Assembly: GCA_902789445.1 (NCBI GenBank)
Contig: CADAOB010000007.1
Coordinates: 89,279-153,278, forward strand
Length of the DNA: 64,000 nt
Direction of reading: 5' to 3'
Source: an uncultured Bacteroidia bacterium
Lineage (GTDB): Bacteria > Bacteroidota > Bacteroidia > Bacteroidales > UBA932
Shown: piece by piece, positions 19,245 to 29,400 of the stretch
How positions within the stretch are numbered: the first letter of the stretch is position 1
Layout of the letters: the number at the start of each line of letters is the position of its first letter
Translations under genes and position numbers: made by a program
The notes under the pieces: model-generated
Told to the model about the DNA's origin: nothing
The model's database searches: none
Seen by the model: the letters and a program-made list of their open reading frames with translations, nothing else

Positions 19245-20444
19245 ATGCTTACATTATCCAAAAAGGCGCAGGCCATGCCTGCTTCACCCATCCGCAAACT
19301 CGTTCCCTTTGCGGATGCCGCCAAGAAACGCGGGATCAAGGTGTACCACCTGAATATCGGTCAGCCTGACATCGAGTCGCCCAAGGAAGCCCTCGACGCA
19401 GTGAAGAACAACAATCTCAAGGTCGTGGCCTACGCCAAGAGCGGCGGCAACGATTCGCTGCGCGAAGGACTGGCCCGCTACTACAAGGGCATCGGCATCG
19501 ATGAGGAAGCCGCCGACATCAACATCACCAACGGCGGCAGCGAAGCGCTGCAGATCGCCCTTTCGGTCACCTGCGACCCCGACGACGAGGTCATCGTCTT
19601 CGAACCCTTCTATACCAATTACAACTCCTTCGCGCTGCAGAACGACGTGAAACTGGTGCCCATCACCACGCACATCGAGGACGGCTTCGCCCTCCCGCCG
19701 ATGAGCGAGGTCGAAAAGCACATCACGCCCAAGACCAAAGGTGTGGTCATCTGCAATCCGGGCAACCCGACCGGCTGCCTCTATACCAAGGAAGCCCTGC
19801 TGGAACTGGGCGAGATTGCCAAGAAATACGGCCTCTTCATCTATGCCGACGAGGTGTACCGCGAGTTCTGCTACACCGATGCGCCGCATTTCTCCTGCAT
19901 GCACATCCCCGGCCTGGAGCAGAATGTCATCCTGCTCGACTCCGTGTCGAAACGCTACAGCCTCTGCGGTGCCCGTATCGGTTACCTGGTCTCGCGCAAC
20001 AAGGAGGTCATGGCCGCCGTCATGCGTTACGCCCAGGCGCGTCTCTGCTCGCCGTCCTACGGCCAGATCGCCGCGGAAGGCGCGCTGGACGCTCCGAAGT
20101 CCTACTTCAAGGCCGTTCGTGACGAATACATCCACCGCCGCGACGTGCTGATCGACGGACTCCAGAAGATGAAGGGCGTCATCGCCCCGCGCCCGATGGG
20201 CGCCTTCTACGCCGCCGCGCAGCTGCCGGTCGATGATGCGGAGACCTTTGCCAAGTGGCTGCTCGAAGAGTTCAACTACAACGGTGAGACGGTGATGGTG
20301 GCCCCGATGGCCGGGTTCTACGCGACCAAAGGCCTGGGCAAGAATCAGATCCGTCTGGCCTACGTCCTCAAGGAAGAAGACCTGCGACATGCGCTGGTCT
20401 GTCTGGAAAAGGCGCTGGAAGCCTATCCCGGGCGGACGGAGTAA
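19245..20444 (+). CDS. PLP-dependent aspartate aminotransferase family enzyme
   Basis: A 399-residue fold-type I class I/II aminotransferase. Visible motifs are NPGNPTG (171-177), Asp202 in YADEVYREF that contacts the pyridine nitrogen, and the PLP-binding Lys236 in SVSKRYSLCGARIGY. Likely cytosolic, it swaps the amino group of aspartate or a related amino acid with 2-oxoglutarate. It lies 21 bases after dacB and 16 before susC, which is unusual company for a housekeeping aminotransferase. It could process amino acids released from peptidoglycan. Confidence 0.88.
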   Translation: MLTLSKKAQAMPASPIRKLVPFADAAKKRGIKVYHLNIGQPDIESPKEALDAVKNNNLKVVAYAKSGGNDSLREGLARYYKGIGIDEEAADINITNGGSEALQIALSVTCDPDDEVIVFEPFYTNYNSFALQNDVKLVPITTHIEDGFALPPMSEVEKHITPKTKGVVICNPGNPTGCLYTKEALLELGEIAKKYGLFIYADEVYREFCYTDAPHFSCMHIPGLEQNVILLDSVSKRYSLCGARIGYLVSRNKEVMAAVMRYAQARLCSPSYGQIAAEGALDAPKSYFKAVRDEYIHRRDVLIDGLQKMKGVIAPRPMGAFYAAAQLPVDDAETFAKWLLEEFNYNGETVMVAPMAGFYATKGLGKNQIRLAYVLKEEDLRHALVCLEKALEAYPGRTE

Positions 20445-20460
20445 CAACAACCAAAATCAA

Positions 20461-23454
20461 ATGCCGATGAAAAAATCGTTTTTTTCCAAGATCCTGCTGC
20501 TGCTGACGATGGTCTTCACAGCCGGGCAGGCGCTTGCCGTTCCGGGAGGACAGGACTTCCGGAACTCGGTTTCCGGTACGGTCACGGACACCCGGAATGA
20601 ACCCCTGATCGGGGTGACGGTGCACAACGATGTATCGGGACAGTACTCGACGACGGACGCGGACGGCCGCTACACGATTGCCGCACGTGCCAACGACAAA
20701 CTCACGTTCACCTATATCGGAATGACGACCCAGACTGTGGAAGTCTCCGGGAGGAGCGTGGTCAACATCATCCTGAGCGACGACACCGAATTCCTGGAGG
20801 AGACCATCGTGGTGGGTTATGGTACCGCCAAGAAGATCAGCTCCGTGGTCGGTGCCTCGACGCTGGTCAAATCCGATGCCTTCACCAAGATCCCGGCCGC
20901 CAGTGCCGGTGACGCCCTTCAGGGCAAGGTGGCCGGCCTCCAGGTCTATACCAGTTCCGGTGAGCCGAGCGCCTCGGTATCGATGCGTCTGCGCGGTGTC
21001 AACTCGATCAATGCCTCCAACACCCCGCTGTTCATCCTCGACGGTACGCCGGTGGACGTGGCCATCTTCACGGCCCTCAACCCGAACGATATCGAGAATG
21101 TGACGGTGATGAAGGACGCGTCTTCGACCGCCATCTACGGTTCGCGTGCCGCCAACGGCGTGGTTTACATCACGACCAAGAAAGGCGCCGGCGAGAAGCC
21201 GACCGTCACGGTCAGCGGTTCCTATGGTATCTCGAATCTGGCCCAGTTCCCGATGCAGCTGATGAACGCCGAGGAATGGTTCGCCTTCCGCGAACTGGCC
21301 GACCCGAGCCTGAAGGAAAACGCCCAGTTCCAGGAACTGAAGGATTTCCGCCTGAAGAACAACATCCAGACCGACTGGCGCAAATGGATCCTCAACGAGA
21401 ACGCCCCGACCTGGAAGGCCGACCTGAGCGTCTCGGGCCGCAGCCAGCGCAGCGACTACTATATTTCGCTGGGCGCCTTTGACCGCCAGGGAATCGAGCC
21501 GTATTCCGACATGGAGCGCTACTCGATCCGCTCGAACGTCAACAGCAAGGTCGCCGACTGGCTCAAGGTCGGCATCAACCTGAACCTGACCTGGCAGTCG
21601 CACCACACGGCGGGCTATTCGACCACGAGCACGGGCTATTACAACCCGATGAACATCGTGGCCTGGGGCCTTCCGTATGCCACCCCGTATGAAATCATCA
21701 CGGATGCTTCCGGCAATTTCATGGGTTACGGCGAAGAACCGGACTATATCACCGACCTGGGCATGTGGAACTACTTCCGTCGGATGGAGGCCCAGCCTAC
21801 ACGGCGTACCACCGCCCGCCTGAACGGCAATCTCTATCAGGAGATCACCCCGTTCAAGGGCCTGACCCTGCGCGCAGTCCAGGCCATCGAGGGCTCGGAT
21901 TACCGCTACACCGGCAAGGTCCTTCCCAACCATCTCAACCTGTCCACTGTCACGGAGGAATCCTTCGAGCGCTTCTACCGCCTGACTTCGACCAACACGG
22001 CCGAATACAAGTTCGCGGTCGCCCGCGACCACCATTTCGTGCTGCTGGCCGGTCACGAGTCCATCTACTCGAACGACGAGTACTTCTCCACCTGGACGAA
22101 CGGACAGACCGACGAGCGTCTGACCAACGTCAACCACGGCACGCAGGCCAACCTTCCCTCTTATACCTTCTCGGAAGTGGCCTACAACTCGTTCTTCTCC
22201 CGTCTCTCGTACGACTACAACGACAAGTATTTCCTCGACCTGACCTACCGTATCGACGGCTCCTCGCTCTTCGGCGCCAACCGCCGCTACGCCAGCTTCT
22301 GGTCGGTCGGTGCGATGTGGAACATCAGCAAGGAAGGCTTCCTGAAGGATGTTGACTGGATCGACAATCTCCAGCTCAAGGCATCCTACGGTACGATGGG
22401 CAACTCGGGCATCAGCAATTACCTGGCCTATGGCCTGACCTCCACGGGCCGGCTCTATGACGGGCAGTCCTCCTGGTACATTTCCTCGCTGAGCAACCCG
22501 AACCTGACCTGGGAGACCCTCGAGGCACTCAACGCCGGCATCAACGGTCGCCTGTTCGACCGCCTGACCTTCAATATCGAGTTCTACAACAAGAATACGA
22601 AGGACATGCTCATGTACATTCCGTATTCCTACATCTCCGGCTTCTCCGGCGGCTGGGGCAACGTGGGCTCGATGCGCAACCGCGGTGTGGATGTCGAACT
22701 CAAGCTCGACGTGGTCAACACCCGCGACTGGTATTTCGGACTGGGCTTCAACATGAACTACAACAAGAATGTCATCACCGAGCTGTATGACGGCCGCGAC
22801 GAGTTCGTGGACGGTTCTTCCGGCCTGAAGTTCCAGGTGGGACACGCTTACGGCGAGTTTTTCCTCGTGGACTTCGCGGGCGTGGATCCGGCCAACGGCA
22901 AGTCGCTCTGGCGCAATGCCGACGGCACGCTGACCGACACCTACACCGAGAGCAATGCCGTGTTCCTGGGCAAGAACCGTTTCGCCCCCTGGTCGGGTGG
23001 CGCCTCGGTCGATGCCAGCTGGAAGGGCCTGTCCTTCAACGCGACCTTCTCGGGCGTGCTCGGCAAATACATGGAGAACTACGACCGTTACTTCGTGGAA
23101 AACCCCGCCTTTGCCGACGAATCCAACATGACCAAGCGGATGAAGAACATCTGGACGACCCCCGGCCAGATCACCGACATCCCGAAGGCCGGTGAGGCGG
23201 TCCGCCACGACAGCCGTTTCATCGACAACGCTTCGTTCGTCCGTCTGAAGAACGTCCAGCTCTCCTACGAGTTCCCCAAGAAGCTGATGCAGCGCAGCGG
23301 CTTCCTCGGCGGAGCGAAGATCTATGTGTCCGGCCGAAACCTGCTGACCTTTACCAAGTACACAGGATGGGACCCGGAAATCGACGCCATTACGGCCATG
23401 GGTAACTATCCGAACACGAAGCAGTATGTCTTCGGCGTCGAACTCACTTTCTAA
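20461..23454 (+). CDS. SusC/RagA-type TonB-dependent outer-membrane transporter
   Basis: A protein of about 997 residues. After a signal peptide it has a carboxypeptidase-regulatory-like domain (about 35-115, VSGTVTDTRNEPLIGVTV), the TonB-box-like EETIVVGYGT, a plug domain and a 22-strand barrel that ends in an aromatic residue (FGVELTF). It imports oligosaccharides or peptides across the outer membrane with SusD as lid. The start may be 20461 or 20467 (MKKSFF). The long antisense frame opposite this gene is not a gene. Confidence 0.95.
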   Translation: MPMKKSFFSKILLLLTMVFTAGQALAVPGGQDFRNSVSGTVTDTRNEPLIGVTVHNDVSGQYSTTDADGRYTIAARANDKLTFTYIGMTTQTVEVSGRSVVNIILSDDTEFLEETIVVGYGTAKKISSVVGASTLVKSDAFTKIPAASAGDALQGKVAGLQVYTSSGEPSASVSMRLRGVNSINASNTPLFILDGTPVDVAIFTALNPNDIENVTVMKDASSTAIYGSRAANGVVYITTKKGAGEKPTVTVSGSYGISNLAQFPMQLMNAEEWFAFRELADPSLKENAQFQELKDFRLKNNIQTDWRKWILNENAPTWKADLSVSGRSQRSDYYISLGAFDRQGIEPYSDMERYSIRSNVNSKVADWLKVGINLNLTWQSHHTAGYSTTSTGYYNPMNIVAWGLPYATPYEIITDASGNFMGYGEEPDYITDLGMWNYFRRMEAQPTRRTTARLNGNLYQEITPFKGLTLRAVQAIEGSDYRYTGKVLPNHLNLSTVTEESFERFYRLTSTNTAEYKFAVARDHHFVLLAGHESIYSNDEYFSTWTNGQTDERLTNVNHGTQANLPSYTFSEVAYNSFFSRLSYDYNDKYFLDLTYRIDGSSLFGANRRYASFWSVGAMWNISKEGFLKDVDWIDNLQLKASYGTMGNSGISNYLAYGLTSTGRLYDGQSSWYISSLSNPNLTWETLEALNAGINGRLFDRLTFNIEFYNKNTKDMLMYIPYSYISGFSGGWGNVGSMRNRGVDVELKLDVVNTRDWYFGLGFNMNYNKNVITELYDGRDEFVDGSSGLKFQVGHAYGEFFLVDFAGVDPANGKSLWRNADGTLTDTYTESNAVFLGKNRFAPWSGGASVDASWKGLSFNATFSGVLGKYMENYDRYFVENPAFADESNMTKRMKNIWTTPGQITDIPKAGEAVRHDSRFIDNASFVRLKNVQLSYEFPKKLMQRSGFLGGAKIYVSGRNLLTFTKYTGWDPEIDAITAMGNYPNTKQYVFGVELTF

Positions 23455-23470
23455 ACAAGGAGGATCCGAT

Positions 23471-24976
23471 ATGAAAAAGATATTATTCAGCCTTTGTGCC
23501 CTTGCAATGATGCTTGTGAGCGCCTGCAACCTCGACCTGAAGCCGACCAGCTCCATCTCGACCGATGAAGCGCTCCGTTCGATGGACGACGCCCAGAAGC
23601 TTCGCCGCGACATCTATATTACGATGCGCAACAGCCTGACTTCGGGTGCCCCGGTGTACCTGATGGAACTGATGTCCGATTCGTTCCACGGCTCGATCAC
23701 CTACGGCAACCGGAACGGTGAGTACTACAAATGGGAGATGCGTTCCACCTTCGGAAACGTCGAATCTATCTGGTCCAGCGCCTACTACCTGGTGATGCTC
23801 GCCAATTTCCTGGAGGAGGGGATCCCCGCCCTGCAGGCGGAAGCCACCACGGCCGAGAAAGCGCAGTACGATGTGATCCTGGGTGAAGCCGCGTTCTCCA
23901 AGGCCTATGCGATGTTCATCCTGACTGAACTCTTCTGCAAGAATTATTCGTCCAGCGCCGCTTCCGATTACGGCGTGATGCTCTCGGACAAGACCTTCGC
24001 CACGCCGAGCGACCAGTCCACCTATGTGGGCCGCAGCACCCTGGCCGAGACCTACGACTACATCGAGAAGAACCTGACGAAGGCCGAACAGCTCCTGGGA
24101 TCGGTTCCCGGTGAGGAAGGTTCGATCTATCTGACCGCCGATGCCGTCAAGGCGATGCAGGCCCGCGTGGCCCTGACCAAGGGCGAGTATGCCAAGGCGG
24201 CCGGCCTGGCCGCGGCACTGGCCGACGGCGGCCGCTATCCGCTGCTGACCTCGCAGGAAGCGTTTACGGCCCTCTGGACCAACGACAGCGGCAAGGAGTG
24301 CATCACCCAGTTCTGGTCGAGCATTCTTTCCAATGCCAATACCAATGATTACGGTTACATCCAGTTCACGGGCGGCCTGTATGCGCCGAACTACATCCCG
24401 GAGAAATGGATCGTGGACGCATACGACAAGAACGACCTGCGCTTCACGACCTGGTTCCGCCGGACGCCGGTGAACCTGGGCAATTTCTCGGGTACGGTCT
24501 ATCTCTGCTTCAAGTTCCCCGGCAACCCGGAACTGATGGCATCGACCGGCGCCTCGACCTATGTCCAGAAAATCAAGCCGTTCCGCATCGCGGAGCAGTA
24601 CCTGATCGCCGCCGAGGGCTATGCGATGGCCGGCCAGGCCGAGCAGGCCTGCACCTATCTGAACCGGCTCCGCGCCAGCCGTATTCCGGGCTATGCCGAC
24701 CGTCACTACAGCGGTGACGAGCTGATGGCCCAGATCAAGCTGGAACGCGCACGCGAACTCTACGGTGAAGGTTTCCGTTTCAAGGACCTCAAGCGCTGGA
24801 ACCAGGGTTTCGAGCGCAGCGAGGCCCAGGACAAGAACCTGGTCATCGACGCCGGCAGCACCTACACGGAGCTGATGAAACGCGAGGCTTCCGACCCGTT
24901 CTTCGTGTGGCCGATCCCGCAGGCCGAGATCGACTCCAATCCGCAGATCCGCGGCCAGCAGAATGCCGGTTATTAA
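23471..24976 (+). CDS. SusD/RagB-family substrate-binding lipoprotein
   Basis: A 501-residue outer-membrane lipoprotein; the signal MKKILFSLCALAMMLVSAC gives the lipidated Cys19. It contains the SusD N-terminal TPR-like helices (PTSSISTDEALRS) and the C-terminal RagB/SusD segment (RARELYGEGFRFKDLKRW), ending PQAEIDSNPQIRGQQNAGY. It closes the SusC barrel and captures the ligand. The ATG at 23471 is preceded by a strong AAGGAGGA ribosome-binding site 16 bases after susC, which decides the start. Confidence 0.95.
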   Translation: MKKILFSLCALAMMLVSACNLDLKPTSSISTDEALRSMDDAQKLRRDIYITMRNSLTSGAPVYLMELMSDSFHGSITYGNRNGEYYKWEMRSTFGNVESIWSSAYYLVMLANFLEEGIPALQAEATTAEKAQYDVILGEAAFSKAYAMFILTELFCKNYSSSAASDYGVMLSDKTFATPSDQSTYVGRSTLAETYDYIEKNLTKAEQLLGSVPGEEGSIYLTADAVKAMQARVALTKGEYAKAAGLAAALADGGRYPLLTSQEAFTALWTNDSGKECITQFWSSILSNANTNDYGYIQFTGGLYAPNYIPEKWIVDAYDKNDLRFTTWFRRTPVNLGNFSGTVYLCFKFPGNPELMASTGASTYVQKIKPFRIAEQYLIAAEGYAMAGQAEQACTYLNRLRASRIPGYADRHYSGDELMAQIKLERARELYGEGFRFKDLKRWNQGFERSEAQDKNLVIDAGSTYTELMKREASDPFFVWPIPQAEIDSNPQIRGQQNAGY

Positions 24977-24994
24977 CAGTGAAAACAGTGTGCT

Positions 24995-26401
24995 ATGAAA
25001 AGATTACTCAGCTCAATATCCGTTCTGATGGTGGCGCTCTTCGCACTTGTTTCCTGCGAACAGACCAGCTACCTCTATGAGCCGACCAACGAATGCCTGA
25101 CCTTCAGTGCCAACAGCGGTGCCTGGCTCTTCACCGATGAACCCGTGATCGAGTTCCAGCTCGTGCGCGGTGTATTGAACAGCGACCTGACGGTCAACCT
25201 GAACCTGAGCGGCGACGGACTCTTCAGCCTGGAGACTCCGGCCGCCGTCCATTTCGCCGCCGGCGAATCTACGGCCACGGTCCGGGTCGGCTATGACGCG
25301 GAACAGGCCGAAGCGGGCGAGTCGTACAGCTTCACCGTCTCCTTTGACAAGGCGATGGTCTCGCCGGCCGGCTGGAATGAATTCAACGGCACGATGACGA
25401 TGCCGGGCGGCGACGATTCCGAATTCGTGGATTACGCGACGGTGGAATTCTACCAGAGCAAGATGAACAGTTCGGTCAACCTCTACGACGAGCGCAATTC
25501 GACCCTGCAGGTATCCAAGTATGACAAGACCAAGTACCGCATCCGCAATGCGATGAACTCGGGCGTCGACCTCGACTTCACGCTGGCTTCCGACGGCGTG
25601 GTCCACCTGCTCAACGAGACGACGCTCTGCCCGTATGACGAGGAGCAGTACATCAAGGTCCCGAGCACCATCGAATACGAGGGCGAACTGGTCACCTTCT
25701 GGATCGATCCGAACCCGAAGTACAACAAGGTGGACGCCAACATCGGTACCGGTGAATACACCATGGACATGACTTCCGACGGTGGTACGTCCATCACCTG
25801 GTACGTCTGGATGGAGACCGCCTCGAAGGGCATCCTGAAGTTCTCGGACGGCGATGACGGCTGGTGGCGCATGTATTACGATGTGATCAACCTCAGCCCG
25901 CGCCCGAACCCCGACGCCGACTACATGAAACTGGGCAAGGTGGAGTTCTACCAGAGCAAGATGAATGCGAGCGTCCATTCCGAAAAGGTGCTACATTCGA
26001 CCCTGCTGGTCAACAAGTACGACGCGACCCGCTACCGCATCAAGAATGCGATGAACTCCGACATCGACCTGGACTTCACCCTGGCTTCCGACGGCGTGGT
26101 CCATCTGCTCAACGAGACGACGCTCTGCCCGTATGACGAAGAGCAGTACATCAAGATCCCGAGCACCATCGTTTACGAGGGCGAACCGGTCACCTTCTGG
26201 ATTGACCCGAATCCGAAGTACAACAAGGTGGACGCCAACATCGGTACGGGCCCGTACACGATGGACATGACGCCGGACGGCGGTACTTCCATCACCTGGT
26301 ACGTGTGGATGGAGACTCCTTCGAAGGGTATCCTGACCTTCGGCGACGGCGATGACGGCTGGTGGCGCATGTATTACGACGTTACCGAAGTCTATTATTA
26401 G
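24995..26401 (+). CDS. Surface lipoprotein with two near-identical domains
   Basis: A 468-residue protein with a lipobox ending LVSC (Cys21). Residues about 28-135 resemble an Ig/Calx-beta-like sandwich. Two copies of a roughly 150-residue domain follow, at about 148-297 and 314-466, offset by 166 residues; each begins VEFYQSKMN and ends DGDDGWWRMYYDV. The position directly behind susCD suggests a surface glycan-binding protein. The domain family is not recognised. Aromatic-rich WWRMYY and CPYDEEQY segments could form binding sites. Confidence 0.8.
   Translation: MKRLLSSISVLMVALFALVSCEQTSYLYEPTNECLTFSANSGAWLFTDEPVIEFQLVRGVLNSDLTVNLNLSGDGLFSLETPAAVHFAAGESTATVRVGYDAEQAEAGESYSFTVSFDKAMVSPAGWNEFNGTMTMPGGDDSEFVDYATVEFYQSKMNSSVNLYDERNSTLQVSKYDKTKYRIRNAMNSGVDLDFTLASDGVVHLLNETTLCPYDEEQYIKVPSTIEYEGELVTFWIDPNPKYNKVDANIGTGEYTMDMTSDGGTSITWYVWMETASKGILKFSDGDDGWWRMYYDVINLSPRPNPDADYMKLGKVEFYQSKMNASVHSEKVLHSTLLVNKYDATRYRIKNAMNSDIDLDFTLASDGVVHLLNETTLCPYDEEQYIKIPSTIVYEGEPVTFWIDPNPKYNKVDANIGTGPYTMDMTPDGGTSITWYVWMETPSKGILTFGDGDDGWWRMYYDVTEVYY
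25437..26386 (+). repeat. Intragenic direct repeat, two units of about 450 bp
   Basis: The units start near 25437 and 25935, 498 bases apart, with long runs of near-identity in the DNA as well as in the protein. This points to a fairly recent internal duplication in the lipoprotein gene. Confidence 0.8.
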
Positions 26402-26403
26402 CG

Positions 26404-29400
26404 ATGGGAAGGATTGTCGCAAACTTCTGGGCGGCCTGCCTGCTGCTGGCGGCGCTCCTTTCCTGTACGCCGGAGGGTGAACGGTATCTGTGCAACTACC
26501 GTGTTGCGGAGATATCCACCACCGACAGCACCGTCCTGGCCGGCTTTGCCGCCCGGGACGGGCTGTCCGACGGCGTTCACCGCGATCTGATGAGCCACTG
26601 CCTGGTCCTGCAGAAGGACGGCGAGAAGGTCTGCATCATCTCCAACGACCTGATGGAGGTCGGGACCGAGACGGCCGACGAGATCCGGAAGGCCATCTCC
26701 GAACAGTCCGGGCTTCCCATGGACCATATCCTGATGCACTGCATCCACACGCATTCGGCGCCCCGCACGGGCGGCTGGTGCGCGAAGGAAGGACAGCCCA
26801 ACTACGCCTATGCGCAGAAAGTGCGTCGCGTGGTGGTGGAGAATGCCGTGGCAGCCATTGCCGACGATGCGGCGTTCCGTCCGTTCGAGATGGAGATCGG
26901 CCATGGCACCAGTGACATCAACTACAACCGCTGCGATCGTGAAGGCTTCTGCAACAAGGACGCCTATGTGCTGCGGCTCGTGGATCCCGGGAGCCGCAAG
27001 CCCCTGGTCTCGCTGGTCAATTATTCCTGCCATCCGGTAAGTCTCGGGCCTGCCAGCTACAAGGTTTCGCCGGATTTCCCGGGCTTCTCCTGCGACTCGC
27101 TTTCCAAGGCATGGGGCGGGGAAGTGGTGCACTTTACCGGTGCGAGCGGCAACGCCGATCCGGCCTATGGCATCAAGGCGGATGTCGAAGCGGCCGAGCG
27201 GAACGGCTGGCAGCTGGCCACCGACCTGGAGGACATCGCGTTCCGGAAAGTTCCCTTCGACGGGAGTTTTACCTTGAAAAACAGCCGCATCGACCTGCCG
27301 TACCGGGCCGACACCATCACGGTGGACCTGATCCGGAAGCACGTGGCCGAGGTGACCCAGTGGAAGAACACCGTCTCCGCCTCCTGGGTGGACGACGTGA
27401 ACTATTGGGCGAAATACACCATCGAGGACATCGAGGCCGGCCTGGTGGAGAATACGCTTCCCTTCTATGTCGAAGCGCTCAACCTGGGCGGGGTCGTCCT
27501 CTTCTTCACGCAAGGCGAACCCTTCATGGAGTACCAGGTGGCGCTCCGCGAGCGCTTCCCGGATACCCCGCTGCTGTTCATCGCCTACACCAACGGCCAG
27601 AACTCCTATCTGCCGAGCAAGACGGCCTTCGAGGACACCAGCGGCAAGTACGACTACGAGGTCAAGCAGATGCATGTCTATATCGGTGCCCCGTATCCGC
27701 TCTCGGAGCGGATGCCGGACGTCTATCTGGACGGAATCACGGACTTGGTGCGTGAGGTCCTGCAGCCTGCGGAGCCTGAAGAAGGTCTCACTTCCCAGAT
27801 CATTCCCAAGCCCCGGAGCTTCGAAAGCTCCGAGGGCTTTTTCACTTTCGGAAAAAGCAGTTCCGTGGCCGTCGAGGCCGCGGAACCGCGCTTCCGGGAG
27901 GTTGCGGCCGACCTGGCCGCCACGTTGCAGCTTCCCCTCGCCGAAACCGGTGATGTCGTGATCCGGCAGGTGGAGGGACTCGGCAAGGAAGCCTACCGGC
28001 TGACGGTCACGCCGGATGCCGTTACGATCGAGGCTTCGGCCCCCAACGGGGCGTTCTACGGCACGATGAGCGTGCTGCAGCTCCTGCCGCCCGAGGCGAT
28101 GGCCCGGGGCGGCCGCGGCCGGCAGATTGCCTGCTGCCGCATCGACGACGCGCCGGAAATGGAATACCGGGCCATCATGGCCGATGTGGCGCGCCATTTC
28201 CAGAGCAAGGAAGAGATCGAGAAAGTCATCGACATCCTGGCCCTGCACAAGATCAATATCTTCCACTGGCACCTGACCGACGACCAGGGCTGGCGGATTG
28301 AAAGCAAGAAATACCCCGACCTGGTGAAAGCCGGGCCTTATTATACCCAGGAGGACCTGCGCGAGGTGGTGGAATATGCCCGCCGCCGCTATGTCACGGT
28401 TGTGCCGGAGGTGGAACTCCCCGGCCATGCACTGGCGGCCCTGTCAGCCTATCCGGTCTTTTCCTACCATCCCGACAAGCAGATCGACATCGCGACCGAA
28501 AGCGGCATCTACGATGAGATTTTCTGTCCGAGCGACACGACATACCGTTTCTTTACGGACCTCTTTGGGGAACTGTTCGACATCTTTCCCTCGAAGTATT
28601 ACCATATCGGCGGAGACGAATGCCCTGAGGATGACGGAAGCCAGGCAGCCTTCATCGTCCGCATCACGGAGTTCCTGCAGGCGCACGGGAAGGAAGTGAT
28701 CGCCTGGGACGAGGTGGTGGACCGCGGCGCGACGCCCGGGACCATCGCGCTCTCGTACCGGGGCCACGCCCCCGGCCGCAAGGCGCTGGAAATGGGGATG
28801 CGGACCGTTTTCACCCCGAACCGCTGGTGCTATCTCGACTATTACCAGGATCCGGCCGACAACTATCCTTCCCAGCCGTATTTCCTGCCCCTGTCCAAGG
28901 TGTACAATTATTATCCGGTCAGCGATACGGTCGCTGCCTCGGTGCGTCCGCGGATCCTGGGGGTGGAGGGCTGCCTGTGGACCGAATTCGTCGAGACGCC
29001 GGAGCATTTCGAACACATGCTCTTCCCCCGGGCGATTGCCCTGGCTGAGACGGGCTGGACGCCCAAGTATGCACGGGACTATGCCGATTTCTGCCAACGT
29101 CTCGTGACAGACTTGCAGCGGCTTGACCTCCGGAAGGTGAATTACAGCCGTGCATTCGAAAACGTGCAGTTCATGCACGACGATTTCGAGGAAGACCGCT
29201 ACGATGAGACCCGGCTGAACCTGCAGCTGGACTATCCCGGCGCCGAGATCCGCTACACCATTGATGGCAGCGCGCCGGACCGCCGCTCCCTGCGATATGT
29301 GGGCCCGACCCAGCGGATCATACCCGGCATGACGGTGCGGGCGCAGGGTTTTGACAGGAAATCCGGGCGGAAAATCGGGAAAGAGGCCGTAAAGACCTTT

